Assembly (NCBI RefSeq): GCF_001904745.1
Contig: NZ_MRCD01000041.1
Coordinates: 1 to 64,000, forward strand
Direction: 5' to 3'
From: Calothrix sp. HK-06
GTDB taxonomy: Bacteria; Cyanobacteriota; Cyanobacteriia; Cyanobacteriales; Nostocaceae
Length of the DNA: 64,000 nt
In this document: positions 9,283-19,289 of the stretch, piece by piece
Layout of the letters: each line of letters starts with the position of its first letter
How positions within the stretch are numbered: the first letter of the stretch is position 1
Made by a program: the position numbers and the translations under genes
Notes under the pieces: generated by a model
What the model was told of the DNA's origin: nothing
Seen by the model: the letters and a program-made list of their open reading frames with translations, nothing else
The model's database searches: none

Positions 9283-9672
9283 TTATAAATTTTCTAAACT
9301 AATTCTCCATAAGCCTTCGAGAGGACTTGATTGCGGTAAACCACTACTGCCCCACTCTGCATCATATACTAATCCAACACTAAATGTTTGATTTATAGGA
9401 TATTGTCCTAATTTCCCAAATCCTTCAATAACCTTTGAGTCAGTTATAACCTTTTGATTTAGCTGTATAGTTGTTTGGTTTCCATCAGAAAAATAAATGG
9501 TTGCTCGTCTTTTATCAAAGCGTACCTTAACATCATAAACTCCACCAGTCGCATAATAATAAGCTTTGGCATCCAGCTTTTTACCATCTATACTCTGCCC
9601 CTGATACTCAACAGCGACAGCAGGAGTTGTTAGCAGGAACAATGCAGCCAAAACTGACCCTAAAACTTTCAT
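9283..9672 (-). CDS. small secreted protein of unknown function
   Basis: A 129-residue protein with a clear signal peptide (MKVLGSVLAALFLLTTPAVA, cleavage after AVA) and a mature part rich in short beta strands (KVRFDKRRATIYFSDGNQTTIQLNQKVI). It resembles lone cyanobacterial periplasmic proteins with no assigned role. The stop codon lies about 10 bases from the paired palindrome, and the gene is transcribed toward the histidine kinase. No catalytic motif is seen. It is probably real, given the signal peptide and lack of a competing frame. Confidence 0.65.
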   Translation of the reverse strand: MKVLGSVLAALFLLTTPAVAVEYQGQSIDGKKLDAKAYYYATGGVYDVKVRFDKRRATIYFSDGNQTTIQLNQKVITDSKVIEGFGKLGQYPINQTFSVGLVYDAEWGSSGLPQSSPLEGLWRISLENL

Positions 9673-9854
9673 TTTTTAACTTTCGCTTCACTAATAGTTT
9701 TTGTATATAGACAAATTCTATCCTTATTTGCCTTGTAGAATAACCCCTGATAGGTAAAACCACACCTTAACAGACGGACACTACTACCGTTACAAAAATT
9801 AAAATTGCTTAACATTTCGTTACTATAGAGATATCGAAATCAAAGGTAGGCGCC

Positions 9855-10976
9855 ATGAATGGAACAATTCGGATAGGCAACCTCAAAAACATTCCTTTTT
9901 ATATTCACCCATCCTGGTTCTTAATCTTAGGTTTAGTAACTTGGAGCTATAGCAGTGGACTAGCAGGGCAATTTCCTTACCTGGGTGGTGGACTTGCAGC
10001 ACTACTAGGACTGACGACAGCATTATTATTATTCGCCTCTGTTGTCGCTCATGAATTGGGACATAGCTTCGTTGCCATTCGTCAAGGTATTGATGTAAAG
10101 TCAATCACACTCTTTATATTTGGTGGTTTAGCAAGCTTAGAAAAAGAATCAAAAACCCCAGCTGATGCTTTCTGGGTAGCCATTGCAGGCCCTTTAGTTA
10201 GCTTATTACTATTCGTCATATTTACAGCTATTGGTTTTGGCGCCTCTGCAAGTGGGCCACTCGCTGCAATCCTAATGGTGTTAGCATCTGTTAACTTATC
10301 ATTAGCGTTATTTAATCTAATTCCTGGCTTACCACTTGATGGTGGAAATATATTAAAAGCCATCGTCTGGAAAATTACAGGCAACCCTTATAAAGGTGTA
10401 GTTTTTGCCAGTCGAGTGGGTCAAATCTTTGGTTGGGTAGCAATTGCCTCTGGTTTAATTCCCCTACTCATGTTTGGTAGCTTTGCCAACTCTTGGAACT
10501 TATTGATAGGTTACTTTCTGTTGCAAAACGCTGGTAATGCTTCAAGAGCCGCAACCATACAAGAACGACTAACAGGACTAACAGCAGCAGACGCAATCAC
10601 TCCAGATAGCCCAATTGTTACAGCAAACATGAGCTTGAGAGAGTTTGCAGACGAACAAATATTAAACGGTCAATATCGTCGATTCCTAGTGACAGGCGCC
10701 GAGGGACAATTAGTAGGAGCAGTATCAGTAGATAACTTGCGCGCAGTTCCTACTACATTATGGTCAGAAACGCAAATCAGCGAAGTAATGCGACCAATCG
10801 AAGCATCCACCACTGTAGAATCTGATAAATCATTGCTAGATGTAGTACAACTACTAGAACAACAAAAGTTATCCGCACTTGCAGTAATTCGTGATAACGG
10901 CGTACTACTCGGAATCTTAGAAAAAGCTTCCGTTATTAACTTGCTTCAGAAGAAAATGCAAACAAACCCTGCGTAA
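9855..10976 (+). CDS. site-2-type membrane metalloprotease (M50) with CBS pair
   Basis: Intramembrane zinc protease of the SpoIVFB/S2P class, which cuts membrane-anchored regulators. It has about six membrane segments, with the zinc motif HELGH at residues 65-69 and the second motif GLPLDGGNIL near 158 supplying the third ligand Asp. After residue 240 come two CBS modules (TAADAITPDSPIVTANMSLR and ISEVMRPIEASTTVESDKSL), which usually bind adenine nucleotides and tune activity. At 373 residues this is the standard M50-CBS layout of cyanobacteria. It is monocistronic, and two hairpins follow the stop. The start ATG lies just after a GGCGCC site, with AGGTAGG-like sequence as ribosome site. Confidence 0.93.
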   Translation: MNGTIRIGNLKNIPFYIHPSWFLILGLVTWSYSSGLAGQFPYLGGGLAALLGLTTALLLFASVVAHELGHSFVAIRQGIDVKSITLFIFGGLASLEKESKTPADAFWVAIAGPLVSLLLFVIFTAIGFGASASGPLAAILMVLASVNLSLALFNLIPGLPLDGGNILKAIVWKITGNPYKGVVFASRVGQIFGWVAIASGLIPLLMFGSFANSWNLLIGYFLLQNAGNASRAATIQERLTGLTAADAITPDSPIVTANMSLREFADEQILNGQYRRFLVTGAEGQLVGAVSVDNLRAVPTTLWSETQISEVMRPIEASTTVESDKSLLDVVQLLEQQKLSALAVIRDNGVLLGILEKASVINLLQKKMQTNPA

Positions 10977-10986
10977 TTTATATCCC

Positions 10987-11037
10987 GCCTTGGAATCAAT
11001 TCCAAGGCTAATAGCACAAGTCTACTAAAGTAGACTT
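10987..11037 (+). terminator. two tandem hairpins after the M50 protease gene
   Basis: GCCTTGGAAT pairs with ATTCCAAGGC (10987-11008). Just after it AAGTCTACT pairs with AGTAGACTT (11018-11037), followed by TTAATTAA. The second has a weak T-run, so intrinsic termination is plausible. Confidence 0.55.
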
Positions 11038-11054
11038 TAATTAATATACATATT

Positions 11055-11108
11055 GGTAGAGACGTGTAATCCACTTGTATTCCCTCAAGGCTTAACCACG
11101 TCTCTACC
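11055..11108. repeat. GTAGAGACG inverted repeat with 30-base loop
   Basis: Arms GGTAGAGACGTG and CACGTCTCTACC flank about 30 bases. Family member of the palindromes at 403, 7574 and 19210. Confidence 0.75.
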
Positions 11109-11191
11109 ATATTTATTAAGGCGCCAGTAGGCTGCATTTAATTTAAAGCAAAGCGTTTTACCGTGCCAAGCATCATTTTTTATTTTGAATA

Positions 11192-11938
11192 GATGATTAT
11201 TATGAATCTCATCCTAAACTTCCTGAAATTGGTACAAAAGCTTTACTTAAGTGGTTCTTTACTGAACTACAACCCTTTAAAGATTGGGTATTACAAATTA
11301 AGCAATTAGGTATAAATATTCCAAATCAACCGGAGCAAGCTCAATTAAGTCCAAGCCAAAAAGCAGGTATAAAAGACTTACGTAATTCAAATATCTTATA
11401 TACTATCCTAGGGCAAAAAATTCTTTTTTTTGCAGTTTCAAAGTTTTTACTGAAGATAGGTTCAGAGTATCGTATTCAAGAAACTTTAGATGCCATCTCT
11501 TATAGCATTACTAAAATGGATGAAAATGACTTCTTCAATCGAAATCAACCTTATTGGAGTAATATTCTAGTACGTCCAAATGATAAATACACCATGATTA
11601 CTGTAGGTTCTGGAATTGAAAAATGTATAGAACTTGTAAAAATAATATTGTCTGAATCTTCTGAAGGTGTTAGAGATTTGATTAAACGTACAAAAGAGGA
11701 TGTAAATAATGATATTAACTGGACTGAAGCTATGATTTCCAATTGGAGAAAAGAATTTCATGTTATACTACCCAAAGTTGTTTCTATAAGTGAGCAGATA
11801 AAAGAATCTTCCGAATCAAATGAGTCCTTTGCTGGAGTTAGAGAAGCACTTGATTTGCTTGAAGAAGACGAAGAAGGCGAAGAAGAGGATAATGAAATTG
11901 AAGATAATGAAAATATTTATAAGGAAACAGTCGATTGA
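11192..11938 (+). pseudogene. 5'-truncated gene, possibly the C-terminal part of a DGQHR/DndB-like protein
   Basis: An open frame of about 249 codons begins right after TGA 11186 and has no start codon until ATG 11516, so the protein-like sequence (ALLKWFFTELQPFKDWVLQI, LYTILGQKILFFAVSKFLLK) clearly precedes any start. The 140-residue part from 11516 ends in a very acidic tail (EEDEEGEEEDNEIEDNE). The segment around YWSNILVRPNDKYTMITVGS weakly recalls the C-terminus of DGQHR-domain proteins linked to DNA phosphorothioation; this is a guess. Neighbouring genes give no context. It may be expressed as a short protein from 11516. Confidence 0.45.
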
Positions 11939-12094
11939 CTTTTTACAGTTATTTGACTTTTTTAATTGCACCGTTACTAGTAGCAAAGTATAAGGATTAG
12001 TTTGGTTCGCGGCAGTTGCTGGCATCACCATCTGTACGTGAGATAACCCAGTTAGTACCAAGAGACTCAAAGCAATCGCCAAATGCTTAATCAT
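11816..12094 (-). CDS. short secreted peptide, 3' end overlapping the convergent gene
   Basis: Residues 1-29 form a credible signal peptide (IALSLLVLTG, cleavage after ATAANQ-like sequence). The mature part is short, ends with a Cys pair region (NNCKKSIDCF) and then runs into a hydrophobic stretch antisense to the 3' end of the convergent gene. This suggests the original stop was lost and the C-terminus is not native. The family is unknown. It is divergent from the amino-acid importer gene starting at 12203, so the 109-base gap would hold both promoters. Confidence 0.35.
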   Translation of the reverse strand: MIKHLAIALSLLVLTGLSHVQMVMPATAANQTNPYTLLLVTVQLKKSNNCKKSIDCFLINIFIIFNFIILFFAFFVFFKQIKCFSNSSKGLI

Positions 12095-12202
12095 TGTGCT
12101 ATCAACGTATAAAATATGACTAATTATATTACGTGTGAGGATTTAGGCGCCAGTTTTCTTTAATTCTCATATAATAGGCTGTGCATCTACCTTATTGGAT
12201 AA

Positions 12203-13684
12203 ATGAAAAAGCGGAAAAAGTCTATATTTCACACACTTCTTGCGACAGTCCTAGCAATTAGCATTATTATCAGTCAAAACAATCCTTTACAAGCGTTAGT
12301 TGGTAAAGACACACTGACAATGATAACCTCTCCCGATTATCCTCCTTATGAGTATTACGATACGGAAGGCTCAGGAAATATTATTGGGTTTGATATTGAT
12401 ATTGCTAATTATATTGCCAAGGAATTAAAATTTAAACTGAATGTCATTGAGTCTGATTTTAATGGCTTAATTCCTGCGCTTGCTACAAACCGCGTTGATT
12501 TTGTAATGGCTGGTATGTCTCCGACACCAGAACGTTTAAAAAATGTTGATTTCTCTATTATTTATTATACTGCTCAAGATACGATTGTGGCGCCCAAAGG
12601 TAGCAACCTGCTCAAAGCTCAACAGTTATCAGGTAAAACAGTCGGGGTGCAATTAGGCAGCATTCAGGAAAAGAATCTTAAGGAGATTGCTAAAAAAGTT
12701 ACAGGAATTCAATTAAAGCAACTAAATCGAGTTTCTGAAGCTATTCAAGAACTTAAGTCTAAACGTATTGATGCGGCGATTATTGAAAATACTGTAGCAG
12801 AGGGATTTGCACGAAGTAATTCTGATTTAGAGTTTAATGTTATTCCTTCACAAGAAAATTCTGGTTCGGCAATTGCTTTTGCTAAAAACTCTCCTTTGGT
12901 GGCGCCTTTCAATGAAGTGCTTCAAAAGATGAAGGATAATGGTACACTAAAAAAACTCGCCACTAAATGGTTTTCTAAAAACACAAACGTTGCTAATTTA
13001 TCCTCAACAGAAGTTAAAACTGGACTGAATTTAGACTTTGGTAGAATAAGAAGAGATATTCCTTTTATCCTTCGAGGTATTCCTTTAACTCTATTATTTA
13101 CTATTATCTCTGTGTTTCTGGGATTAATTTGGGGAACAGTATTATCTTTACTCAAAATTTCTGATATTAAACCGCTTCAGTCACTTGCCAATGCTTACAC
13201 CTCTGTGTTTCGAGGTACACCACTGCTTTTACAGTTAGCGTTGGTTTATTATGCAACACCCCAACTTACAGGTTATAATATTTCCGCACTACAAGCAGGT
13301 GTATTAACTTTTACACTTAACTCCGGCGCCTATATGTCAGAAACCATCCGGGGTGGAATTCAGGCAGTAGATAAAGGGCAAAGTGAAGCTTCCATATCTA
13401 TGGGTATTCCCAAATGGTTGATGATGCGGGATATAATTTTACCTCAAGCTTTGAAGAATATTTTGCCTGCATTGGTAAATGAAACAATTGGACTATTGAA
13501 AGATTCGGCGTTAGTATCAACAATTGGCGTAGTGGAAATATTACGCAGTGCCCAAATAGTTGGCGCCAATAAATATATTTACTTTGAGCCTTTACTATTT
13601 GCTGGGTTGATTTACTATATTTTAGTTATGGGTTTAACACAAAGTGCATTTATTTTAGAAAAAAGGTTAAGACGCAGTGAGTGA
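12203..13684 (+). CDS. amino-acid ABC transporter, fused substrate-binding protein and permease
   Basis: Importer subunit joining a periplasmic receptor (SBP family 3) to a HisM/GlnP-type permease. A signal or anchor segment (residues 9-29) precedes the receptor (about 37-260: SPDYPPYEYYD, GFDIDIANYIAKEL, GLIPALATNRVDFVMAGMS), which binds polar amino acids. The permease follows at about 280-493 (IPLTLLFTIISVFLGLIWGT, FRGTPLLLQ) and holds the EAA-like loop EASISMGIPKWLMMRDIILP. Such fusions are common in Gram-positives and cyanobacteria. It overlaps the ATPase gene by 8 bases, so the two are one operon. The substrate (Gln, Arg or similar) is not decided by sequence reading. Confidence 0.92.
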   Translation: MKKRKKSIFHTLLATVLAISIIISQNNPLQALVGKDTLTMITSPDYPPYEYYDTEGSGNIIGFDIDIANYIAKELKFKLNVIESDFNGLIPALATNRVDFVMAGMSPTPERLKNVDFSIIYYTAQDTIVAPKGSNLLKAQQLSGKTVGVQLGSIQEKNLKEIAKKVTGIQLKQLNRVSEAIQELKSKRIDAAIIENTVAEGFARSNSDLEFNVIPSQENSGSAIAFAKNSPLVAPFNEVLQKMKDNGTLKKLATKWFSKNTNVANLSSTEVKTGLNLDFGRIRRDIPFILRGIPLTLLFTIISVFLGLIWGTVLSLLKISDIKPLQSLANAYTSVFRGTPLLLQLALVYYATPQLTGYNISALQAGVLTFTLNSGAYMSETIRGGIQAVDKGQSEASISMGIPKWLMMRDIILPQALKNILPALVNETIGLLKDSALVSTIGVVEILRSAQIVGANKYIYFEPLLFAGLIYYILVMGLTQSAFILEKRLRRSE

Positions 13685-14411
13685 AGCAATTATTCGTACA
13701 GAATTTTTATATAAGTCTTTTGGTAAACTAGATGTGCTAAAAGATATTTCGACCCAAATCAATAAAGGCGAAGTAGTTGCTATTCTCGGACCCTCCGGTT
13801 CTGGTAAGTCAACCTTTTTGCGATGCATGAACTTACTAGAACGCCCAACTAAAGGACAAATATACTTTAAAGACCAAGAAATTACCAATCCCAAAATAAA
13901 CATCGCCAAAATCCGCACCTCTTTAGTAATGGTATTTCAGCACTTCAACTTATTTCCTCATATGACTGTGCTGCAAAACGTGACTTATGCTCCCATAAAA
14001 GTCAAAGGAATTACTAAACAACAAGCAAACTCACACGGTTTAGAATTACTCAAAAAAGTTGGATTATCTGAAAAAGCAGATGTTTACCCGTCGAAATTAT
14101 CAGGAGGTCAAAAACAACGAGTAGCTATAGCGCGTGCGTTAGCTATGGAACCAGAAATGATACTATTCGACGAACCAACAAGCGCACTCGACCCCGAAAT
14201 GGTCAAAGACGTACTAGAAGTTATGAAACAATTAGCACAAACTGGCATAACAATGGCAATAGTTACTCACGAAATGGGATTTGCACGCTCAGTTGCCAGT
14301 AGAATTATGTTTTTAGACCAAGGAACTTTAGCGGAAGATGCTACGCCAAGTGAATTTTTTGCTAATCCAAAATGCGCGCGGGCAAAAATCTTTCTAGAAA
14401 AAATGCTTTAA
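13677..14411 (+). CDS. amino-acid ABC transporter ATP-binding protein (GlnQ/HisP type)
   Basis: ATPase that powers the importer encoded just upstream. Walker A GPSGSGKST at residues 38-46, Q-loop MVFQHFNLFPHMT, signature LSGGQKQR near 141-148, Walker B MILFDEPTSALD near 161-172 and H-loop THEMGF are all intact. The length of 244 residues is normal. Translation starts at GTG 13677, inside the 3' end of the permease gene, and needs translational coupling. A CCCCCTTATTAAGGGGG-type repeat pair about 20 bases downstream probably ends the transcript. Confidence 0.94.
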   Translation: MSEAIIRTEFLYKSFGKLDVLKDISTQINKGEVVAILGPSGSGKSTFLRCMNLLERPTKGQIYFKDQEITNPKINIAKIRTSLVMVFQHFNLFPHMTVLQNVTYAPIKVKGITKQQANSHGLELLKKVGLSEKADVYPSKLSGGQKQRVAIARALAMEPEMILFDEPTSALDPEMVKDVLEVMKQLAQTGITMAIVTHEMGFARSVASRIMFLDQGTLAEDATPSEFFANPKCARAKIFLEKML

Positions 14412-14429
14412 GATAGGCGCCGAGATAAA

Positions 14430-14502
14430 ATCCCCCCAACCCCCTTATTAAGGGGGGCTATAAACCTTCTTTTTCCCCCCTTATTAAGGGGGGCTAGGGG
14501 GA
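14430..14502. repeat. CCCCCTTATTAAGGGGG hairpin repeats, two copies
   Basis: Two copies of CCCCCTTATTAAGGGGGGCT about 20 bases apart, each a strong hairpin, right after the glnQ-like gene. A related copy is at 37366-37397. They probably serve as terminators. Confidence 0.75.
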
Positions 14503-14731
14503 TCAATTATTTTAGTATTTTTTCAAGAAAATCTACTATATCTGACTGTATTTTGCCCTACAACGGATATAAACGCGGATAAGTTATTTCTAACAAACAA
14601 AGTTTAATTATTTAAAATCAACCATCCGTTACATCCGTTCATCATCCGTTGCCAATATTCTCTGTGTACTCTGTGTCTCTGTGGTAAAGATAAATACATA
14701 TACTGCACAGGCAAGATGCCTGTGCTACAAG
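14503..14731. repeat. spacer of dispersed cyanobacterial repeats
   Basis: No gene. A 'catccgttacatccgttcat' stretch is followed by a 'tctgtgtactctgtgtctct' repeat (related to 5481-5510) and CAGGCAAGATGCCTGTGC...ACAAG at 14703-14729, a member of the GGATGCCC...CCACAAGA family. Confidence 0.5.
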
Positions 14732-16177
14732 TCAAATAGCTTCTCCTCCGACTACTACATCTCGAATTCTCAAAGAAGGCCCACCACAACCTACAGGTAA
14801 ACCATTTTGCCCACCTTTACCACATCCCCCTGACTCATCCCAATAAAAGTCATCACCAATACCTTCAATATCTTCTAAAGTTTGAAACACATTTCCTGAT
14901 AACGTTACATCTTTAACTGGTTCAGCGATTTTGCCATTACGAATCATCCATGCTTCCCCGGCGCTGAATGTAAACATTTCACCGTTAGTCATTCCACCCA
15001 ACCAGTTGCGTGCATATACACCTTCTTTAATGTCGCTAAATAAATCTTTAACAGGTGTTTTGCCGCGTTCAATCCAAGTATTTGTCATTCTTACAATTGG
15101 GGCATAGTGATAATTTAAACATCTGGCGTTACCTGTCGGCGCCTCATCTAATTTCCCAGCGGTTTCCCGTGAATGTAATCTTCCCACCAACACACCATCT
15201 TTAATTAATTGCGTAGTTGTCGCAGGTACTCCCTCATCATCGTAAAAATAACTACCTCTGTGCCCAGCAGGCGCCGCACCGTCAAAAATTTGTAATTCTT
15301 CACTTCCAAAACGGCGGCCAATTGTCATAACTTCGAGTAAATCAGGATTTTCATACGCCATATCAGCTTCGCTTAAATGCCCAAAAGCCTCATGAACGAA
15401 TAACCCTGTTAATATAGGGTCAATAACCACAGTATAAGTATTACCCAAAACCGATGGTAAAGATAAAGCATTAATCGCCCGCGTAGCAGCACTTTTAACT
15501 TGGTCGTCCAAATTAGTCAAATCTTCAAACGCTTTACGTGAACCTGTAGTCTCACGTCCAGTTTGTACAGTTTCGCCATTTCTCGCAGTTGCAGCGAAAC
15601 GCATTTCCATGTCAACCCAAGATTGTTCAATAAATGTTCCTTCACTGGTAGCAATCATTACTTTTTGCGCGCTGTCAGCATAGCGAACCGAGGTTGTAGT
15701 AATGCGACCATCTACACTTTTAAGTAGGTCTGTATAAAAATCACACAATTCTTTTTTCTTTACTAGAGAAATTTTGCGTGGATCGGTTCCTGTTAATGGT
15801 AAATTACAACTTGCTCGCACTGGTTTGATAGGCGCCAGTATAGTTTCTTCATCCCCTATCATTCGCGCGGCAGCAATAGCTTCTTCAATACGTTCTGTAA
15901 TAGTATCAATCCGGTTAAAACTACTTAAACCCCAGCCTCCTTTGTAACATGCACGGACATGTCCACCAATTGAAATTGCTTCGCTAAGAGTTTCCACTTT
16001 GTCACCACGCAACAAAATATCTGTACCAAGAGCTTCTTCAAAACGAATCATTAAATAATCGACACGCGAAGAGTAACGCTTTATCAAGTCTGAAAGCAGA
16101 TTCTGTAAATTAGCTAATTTTGTTGCCATTTTCGGAGGTGTGCGAGTAACTATATTATATTGAACGAAAAACGACAT
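14732..16177 (-). CDS. tldD: TldD/PmbA-family metalloprotease, TldD
   Basis: Soluble zinc protease subunit. With its paralogue PmbA/TldE it degrades unfolded peptides and matures microcin- or RiPP-type peptides. The catalytic motif HEAFGH, in [12 protein letters not shown] near residue 260, is of the HExxxH type known for TldD. The C-terminal conserved region ([40 protein letters not shown]) is intact. At 481 residues (465 if it starts at the internal ATG 16129, [12 protein letters not shown]) it is full length. The internal start looks more natural by family length. No pmbA neighbour is present here. The gene is divergent from the isopentenyl isomerase with a 20-base gap. Confidence 0.92.
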   Translation of the reverse strand: MSFFVQYNIVTRTPPKMATKLANLQNLLSDLIKRYSSRVDYLMIRFEEALGTDILLRGDKVETLSEAISIGGHVRACYKGGWGLSSFNRIDTITERIEEAIAAARMIGDEETILAPIKPVRASCNLPLTGTDPRKISLVKKKELCDFYTDLLKSVDGRITTTSVRYADSAQKVMIATSEGTFIEQSWVDMEMRFAATARNGETVQTGRETTGSRKAFEDLTNLDDQVKSAATRAINALSLPSVLGNTYTVVIDPILTGLFVHEAFGHLSEADMAYENPDLLEVMTIGRRFGSEELQIFDGAAPAGHRGSYFYDDEGVPATTTQLIKDGVLVGRLHSRETAGKLDEAPTGNARCLNYHYAPIVRMTNTWIERGKTPVKDLFSDIKEGVYARNWLGGMTNGEMFTFSAGEAWMIRNGKIAEPVKDVTLSGNVFQTLEDIEGIGDDFYWDESGGCGKGGQNGLPVGCGGPSLRIRDVVVGGEAI

Positions 16178-16197
16178 ACTTTATTGACTTAAAACTC

Positions 16198-17247
16198 GTG
16201 AACGTTCCTGTAAATATCTCGGCACAAACACAATCGCGTAAAGCTGACCACATCCGTATCTGCTTGGAAGAGGATGTCCAGTTTCGACAAACCACTAACG
16301 GATTTGAGAAATACCGCTTTACTCACTGCTGCTTGCCAGAAATAGACTGTGATGAAATAAATCTTAGTCAATCCTTTCTGGGCAAGACACTTAATGCACC
16401 TCTACTCATTTCCTCAATGACTGGGGGTACCGAACAAGCGGGTATCATCAATCTTCGTCTTGCCCAAGTCGCGCAAGACTATAAAATTGCAATGGGTGTG
16501 GGTTCACAGCGGGTAGCAGTAGAAAAACCCCAAGTTATCGATACTTTTGCAATTCGTAAACACGCACCAGATGCATTACTGTTTGCGAACTTAGGCGCCG
16601 TTCAGCTTAACTATAAATACGGCTTAGACCAATGTCTACAAATTGTGGACATGCTAGAAGCTGATGCACTAATTTTGCACCTCAACCCCCTCCAAGAGTG
16701 CATCCAACCGCGCGGTGATAAAAACTTTAAAGGTTTACTTGACAAAATAAATATATTATGCTCAAAGTTAACAGTGCCAGTCATAGCAAAAGAAGTAGGT
16801 AACGGTATTTCTCAACAAATGGCGCAAAAGCTTATTGCCGCTGGCGTAAAAGTTATTGATGTCGCAGGAGCAGGTGGTACTTCGTGGGCAAAAGTCGAAG
16901 GTGAACGTGCGGAAACAGCAATGCAAAGGCGCCTTGGCAGAACTTTTGCAGATTGGGGTTTGCCGACAGCAGAGTGTATAAATAGTATTCGCGCAATAGC
17001 TCCCGATATACCTTTAATTGCATCGGGAGGATTACGTGATGGTTTGGATGTAGCCAAAGCTGTTGCACTGGGCGCCAATATTGCTGGGTTAGCAATGCCA
17101 TTTTTACGTGCGGCAGCAGATTCAGAAGCGGCAGTTTACGATTTAGCATCAGTTTTAGTCGCCGAAATCACAACAGTGCTATTCTGTACTGGTAACACTA
17201 CTTTGGCTTCCCTTCAGTCTTCAGGAAGTTTGCAACGTTTAGAATAG
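16198..17247 (+). CDS. fni: type 2 isopentenyl-diphosphate Delta-isomerase (FMN-dependent)
   Basis: Interconverts isopentenyl and dimethylallyl diphosphate, feeding carotenoid, chlorophyll-tail and quinone synthesis. It is a TIM barrel with the family's N-terminal [16 protein letters not shown], the [11 protein letters not shown] loop, [17 protein letters not shown], and the flavin phosphate site [13 protein letters not shown] then [20 protein letters not shown]. At 349 residues it is full length. The start is GTG 16198, only 20 bases from the divergent tldD start, so promoters overlap. Cyanobacteria carry type 2 rather than type 1 enzyme, in keeping with the host. Confidence 0.94.
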   Translation: MNVPVNISAQTQSRKADHIRICLEEDVQFRQTTNGFEKYRFTHCCLPEIDCDEINLSQSFLGKTLNAPLLISSMTGGTEQAGIINLRLAQVAQDYKIAMGVGSQRVAVEKPQVIDTFAIRKHAPDALLFANLGAVQLNYKYGLDQCLQIVDMLEADALILHLNPLQECIQPRGDKNFKGLLDKINILCSKLTVPVIAKEVGNGISQQMAQKLIAAGVKVIDVAGAGGTSWAKVEGERAETAMQRRLGRTFADWGLPTAECINSIRAIAPDIPLIASGGLRDGLDVAKAVALGANIAGLAMPFLRAAADSEAAVYDLASVLVAEITTVLFCTGNTTLASLQSSGSLQRLE

Positions 17248-17357
17248 ATAATAGTGGTGAAGAAGGGGAAATATAAATACATCAATAGTCATTAGTTTTT
17301 GTCATTTGCCATTTGCTAATTGACTATTAACTATTGACTATTTAAAAGTGGACTATA

Positions 17358-19196
17358 ATGCGTAATTTTATCAAACAAACATTTGCTAGCGTAATTGGAA
17401 GCTTACTGGGGCTATTTATATTTTGCGGGGTCGGCGCCACAGGTCTTTTGGTACTGCTATTTGCGGCAGCATCAAGCGATAGTGAACCCAAAATTAAAGA
17501 CAAGTCGGTTTTAGTATTTGACTTGTCGATGAATATTACCGATGCTGCTCCCAGTTCGAGTGAAGTATTTCAACAAGCACTCTCAGGTTCAGAAGAACAA
17601 CGCATGACTTTGCGAAACGTTCTAGATGCTATAGAAAAAGCCCGAACCGACAAGCGTATTGTTGGTATTTATCTTGATGCAACAAAAGGAGCAGGAGCTA
17701 GTAGTGCAGCTGGGTTTGCCACACTCAAAGAAGTTCGACAAGCTTTAGAAAAGTTCCGTGCAGCAGGTAAAAAAGTCATTGCATACGGCATGGAATGGAG
17801 CGAACGTGAGTACTATGTAAGTTCAGTTGCTGATACTGTAGTAGTAAACCCTTTGGGAGCAATGGAAGTCAACGGCTTTAGTTCACAACCAATGTTTCTC
17901 TCAGGCGCCTTACAAAAGTATGGTGTAGGTGTACAAGTAGTGCGAGTAGGTAAATTTAAGGGAGCAGTGGAACCATATGTACTCAATAAACTAAGTCCCG
18001 AAAACCGCGAACAAACACAGAAACTACTAGGTGACGTATGGAGCGAATGGCGAAGTGCGGTTGGAAGCAGTCGTAAAATAGACCCAACGAAGTTGCAAAA
18101 TATAGCTGATAGTCAGCCAGTATTAGAAGCAGCAGAAGCCAAAAAGCTAACTCTAGTAGATAAAGTAGCTTACCAAGACCAAGTAGTTGATGAACTTAAA
18201 ACCTTAACCAGTGCAAAACGCGAAGATAGAACCTTTAAACAAATTAGTCTCAGCGACTACGCCGAAGCAACAGATAAAAAGCTTGACTCAGAAATTTCGA
18301 CAGCAAATAAAATAGCTGTAGTTTACGCAGAGGGTGAAATAGTAGACGGACAAGGTGAAAGTGGACAAGTTGGAGGAACTCGGTATGCAAGAATATTTAA
18401 CAGAATTCGCCAAGACAAAAACGTCAAAGCAGTAGTACTGCGAATTAACAGTCCTGGTGGTAGCGCCACTGCTGCGGAAGTAATTCAACGCGAGGTAAAA
18501 TTAACTCGCGAAAACAACATACCCGTTGTAGTATCAATGGGTGACGTTGCAGCATCAGGTGGTTACTGGATAGCCGCAGATTCCAACCGTATTTTTGCCG
18601 AACCCAATACAATTACAGGTTCCATCGGAGTATTTGGACTATTACTTAACTTCCAAAAGCTTGCCAACGATAACGGTATTACCTGGGATGCAGTCAAAAC
18701 AGGCAAATACGCAGACAACCAAACGGTCGCACGTCCCAAATCACCCGAAGAACTAGCAGTATATCAACGTAGCGTAGACCGTATATATAACTTGTTCCTT
18801 AATAAAGTATCCAAAGGACGCAAATTACCGCAAGAAAAAGTTGCAGAAATTGCACAAGGTCGAGTATGGTCGGGAACAGCTGCAAAAGATATAGGTTTAA
18901 TAGATGAAATAGGTGGTTTAGACGCAGCTATAGGACACGCAGCCGAAATAGCAAAATTAGGAGAAAATTGGAAACTGCAAGAATATCCCAAACGAGGCAC
19001 ATTAGAAGAACGCTTTTTCAGCCGCGCGGCAGATGAAGTGCAAACCGCATTGGGTATAGACAACACAAAATCAAATCCCAAACACCTGTTAAATTCAGAA
19101 CTGCAAAAACTCCAGCAAGAAATTCAAGTATTACAAAATCTTAACGACCCGCTCAACGTATACGCCCGCTTACCATTTAACCTCAAAATCGAATAA
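17358..19196 (+). CDS. sppA: signal peptide peptidase SppA, 67-kDa type
   Basis: Membrane-bound serine protease that digests cleaved signal peptides; in cyanobacteria it is also linked to light acclimation. An N-terminal anchor (residues 13-39) precedes two tandem S49 domains. The catalytic Lys lies in VRVGKFKGAVEPYV (near 199-201) of the first domain and the Ser in GDVAASGGYW (near 399) of the second, as in E. coli SppA. INSPGGSATAAEVI and the loop GSIGVFGLL complete the second site. At 612 residues it is the double-domain form. A spacer of ordinary 'actattgacta' repeats lies upstream, so it is probably transcribed alone. Confidence 0.94.
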   Translation: MRNFIKQTFASVIGSLLGLFIFCGVGATGLLVLLFAAASSDSEPKIKDKSVLVFDLSMNITDAAPSSSEVFQQALSGSEEQRMTLRNVLDAIEKARTDKRIVGIYLDATKGAGASSAAGFATLKEVRQALEKFRAAGKKVIAYGMEWSEREYYVSSVADTVVVNPLGAMEVNGFSSQPMFLSGALQKYGVGVQVVRVGKFKGAVEPYVLNKLSPENREQTQKLLGDVWSEWRSAVGSSRKIDPTKLQNIADSQPVLEAAEAKKLTLVDKVAYQDQVVDELKTLTSAKREDRTFKQISLSDYAEATDKKLDSEISTANKIAVVYAEGEIVDGQGESGQVGGTRYARIFNRIRQDKNVKAVVLRINSPGGSATAAEVIQREVKLTRENNIPVVVSMGDVAASGGYWIAADSNRIFAEPNTITGSIGVFGLLLNFQKLANDNGITWDAVKTGKYADNQTVARPKSPEELAVYQRSVDRIYNLFLNKVSKGRKLPQEKVAEIAQGRVWSGTAAKDIGLIDEIGGLDAAIGHAAEIAKLGENWKLQEYPKRGTLEERFFSRAADEVQTALGIDNTKSNPKHLLNSELQKLQQEIQVLQNLNDPLNVYARLPFNLKIE

Positions 19197-19209
19197 TTAA
19201 TAGACACAT

Positions 19210-19287
19210 GTAGAGACGCGCAAATCGGAGGTTTCCTCGAAGGGAAATCTACCTGCGGTACACTCCGTGAACGCGTCTTTACTCTAC
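19210..19287. repeat. GTAGAGACG inverted repeat with 50-base loop
   Basis: Arms GTAGAGACGCG and CGCGTCTTTACTCTAC lie between the convergent ends of sppA and the DUF2171 gene. Could terminate both. Confidence 0.65.
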
Positions 19288-19289
19288 AA

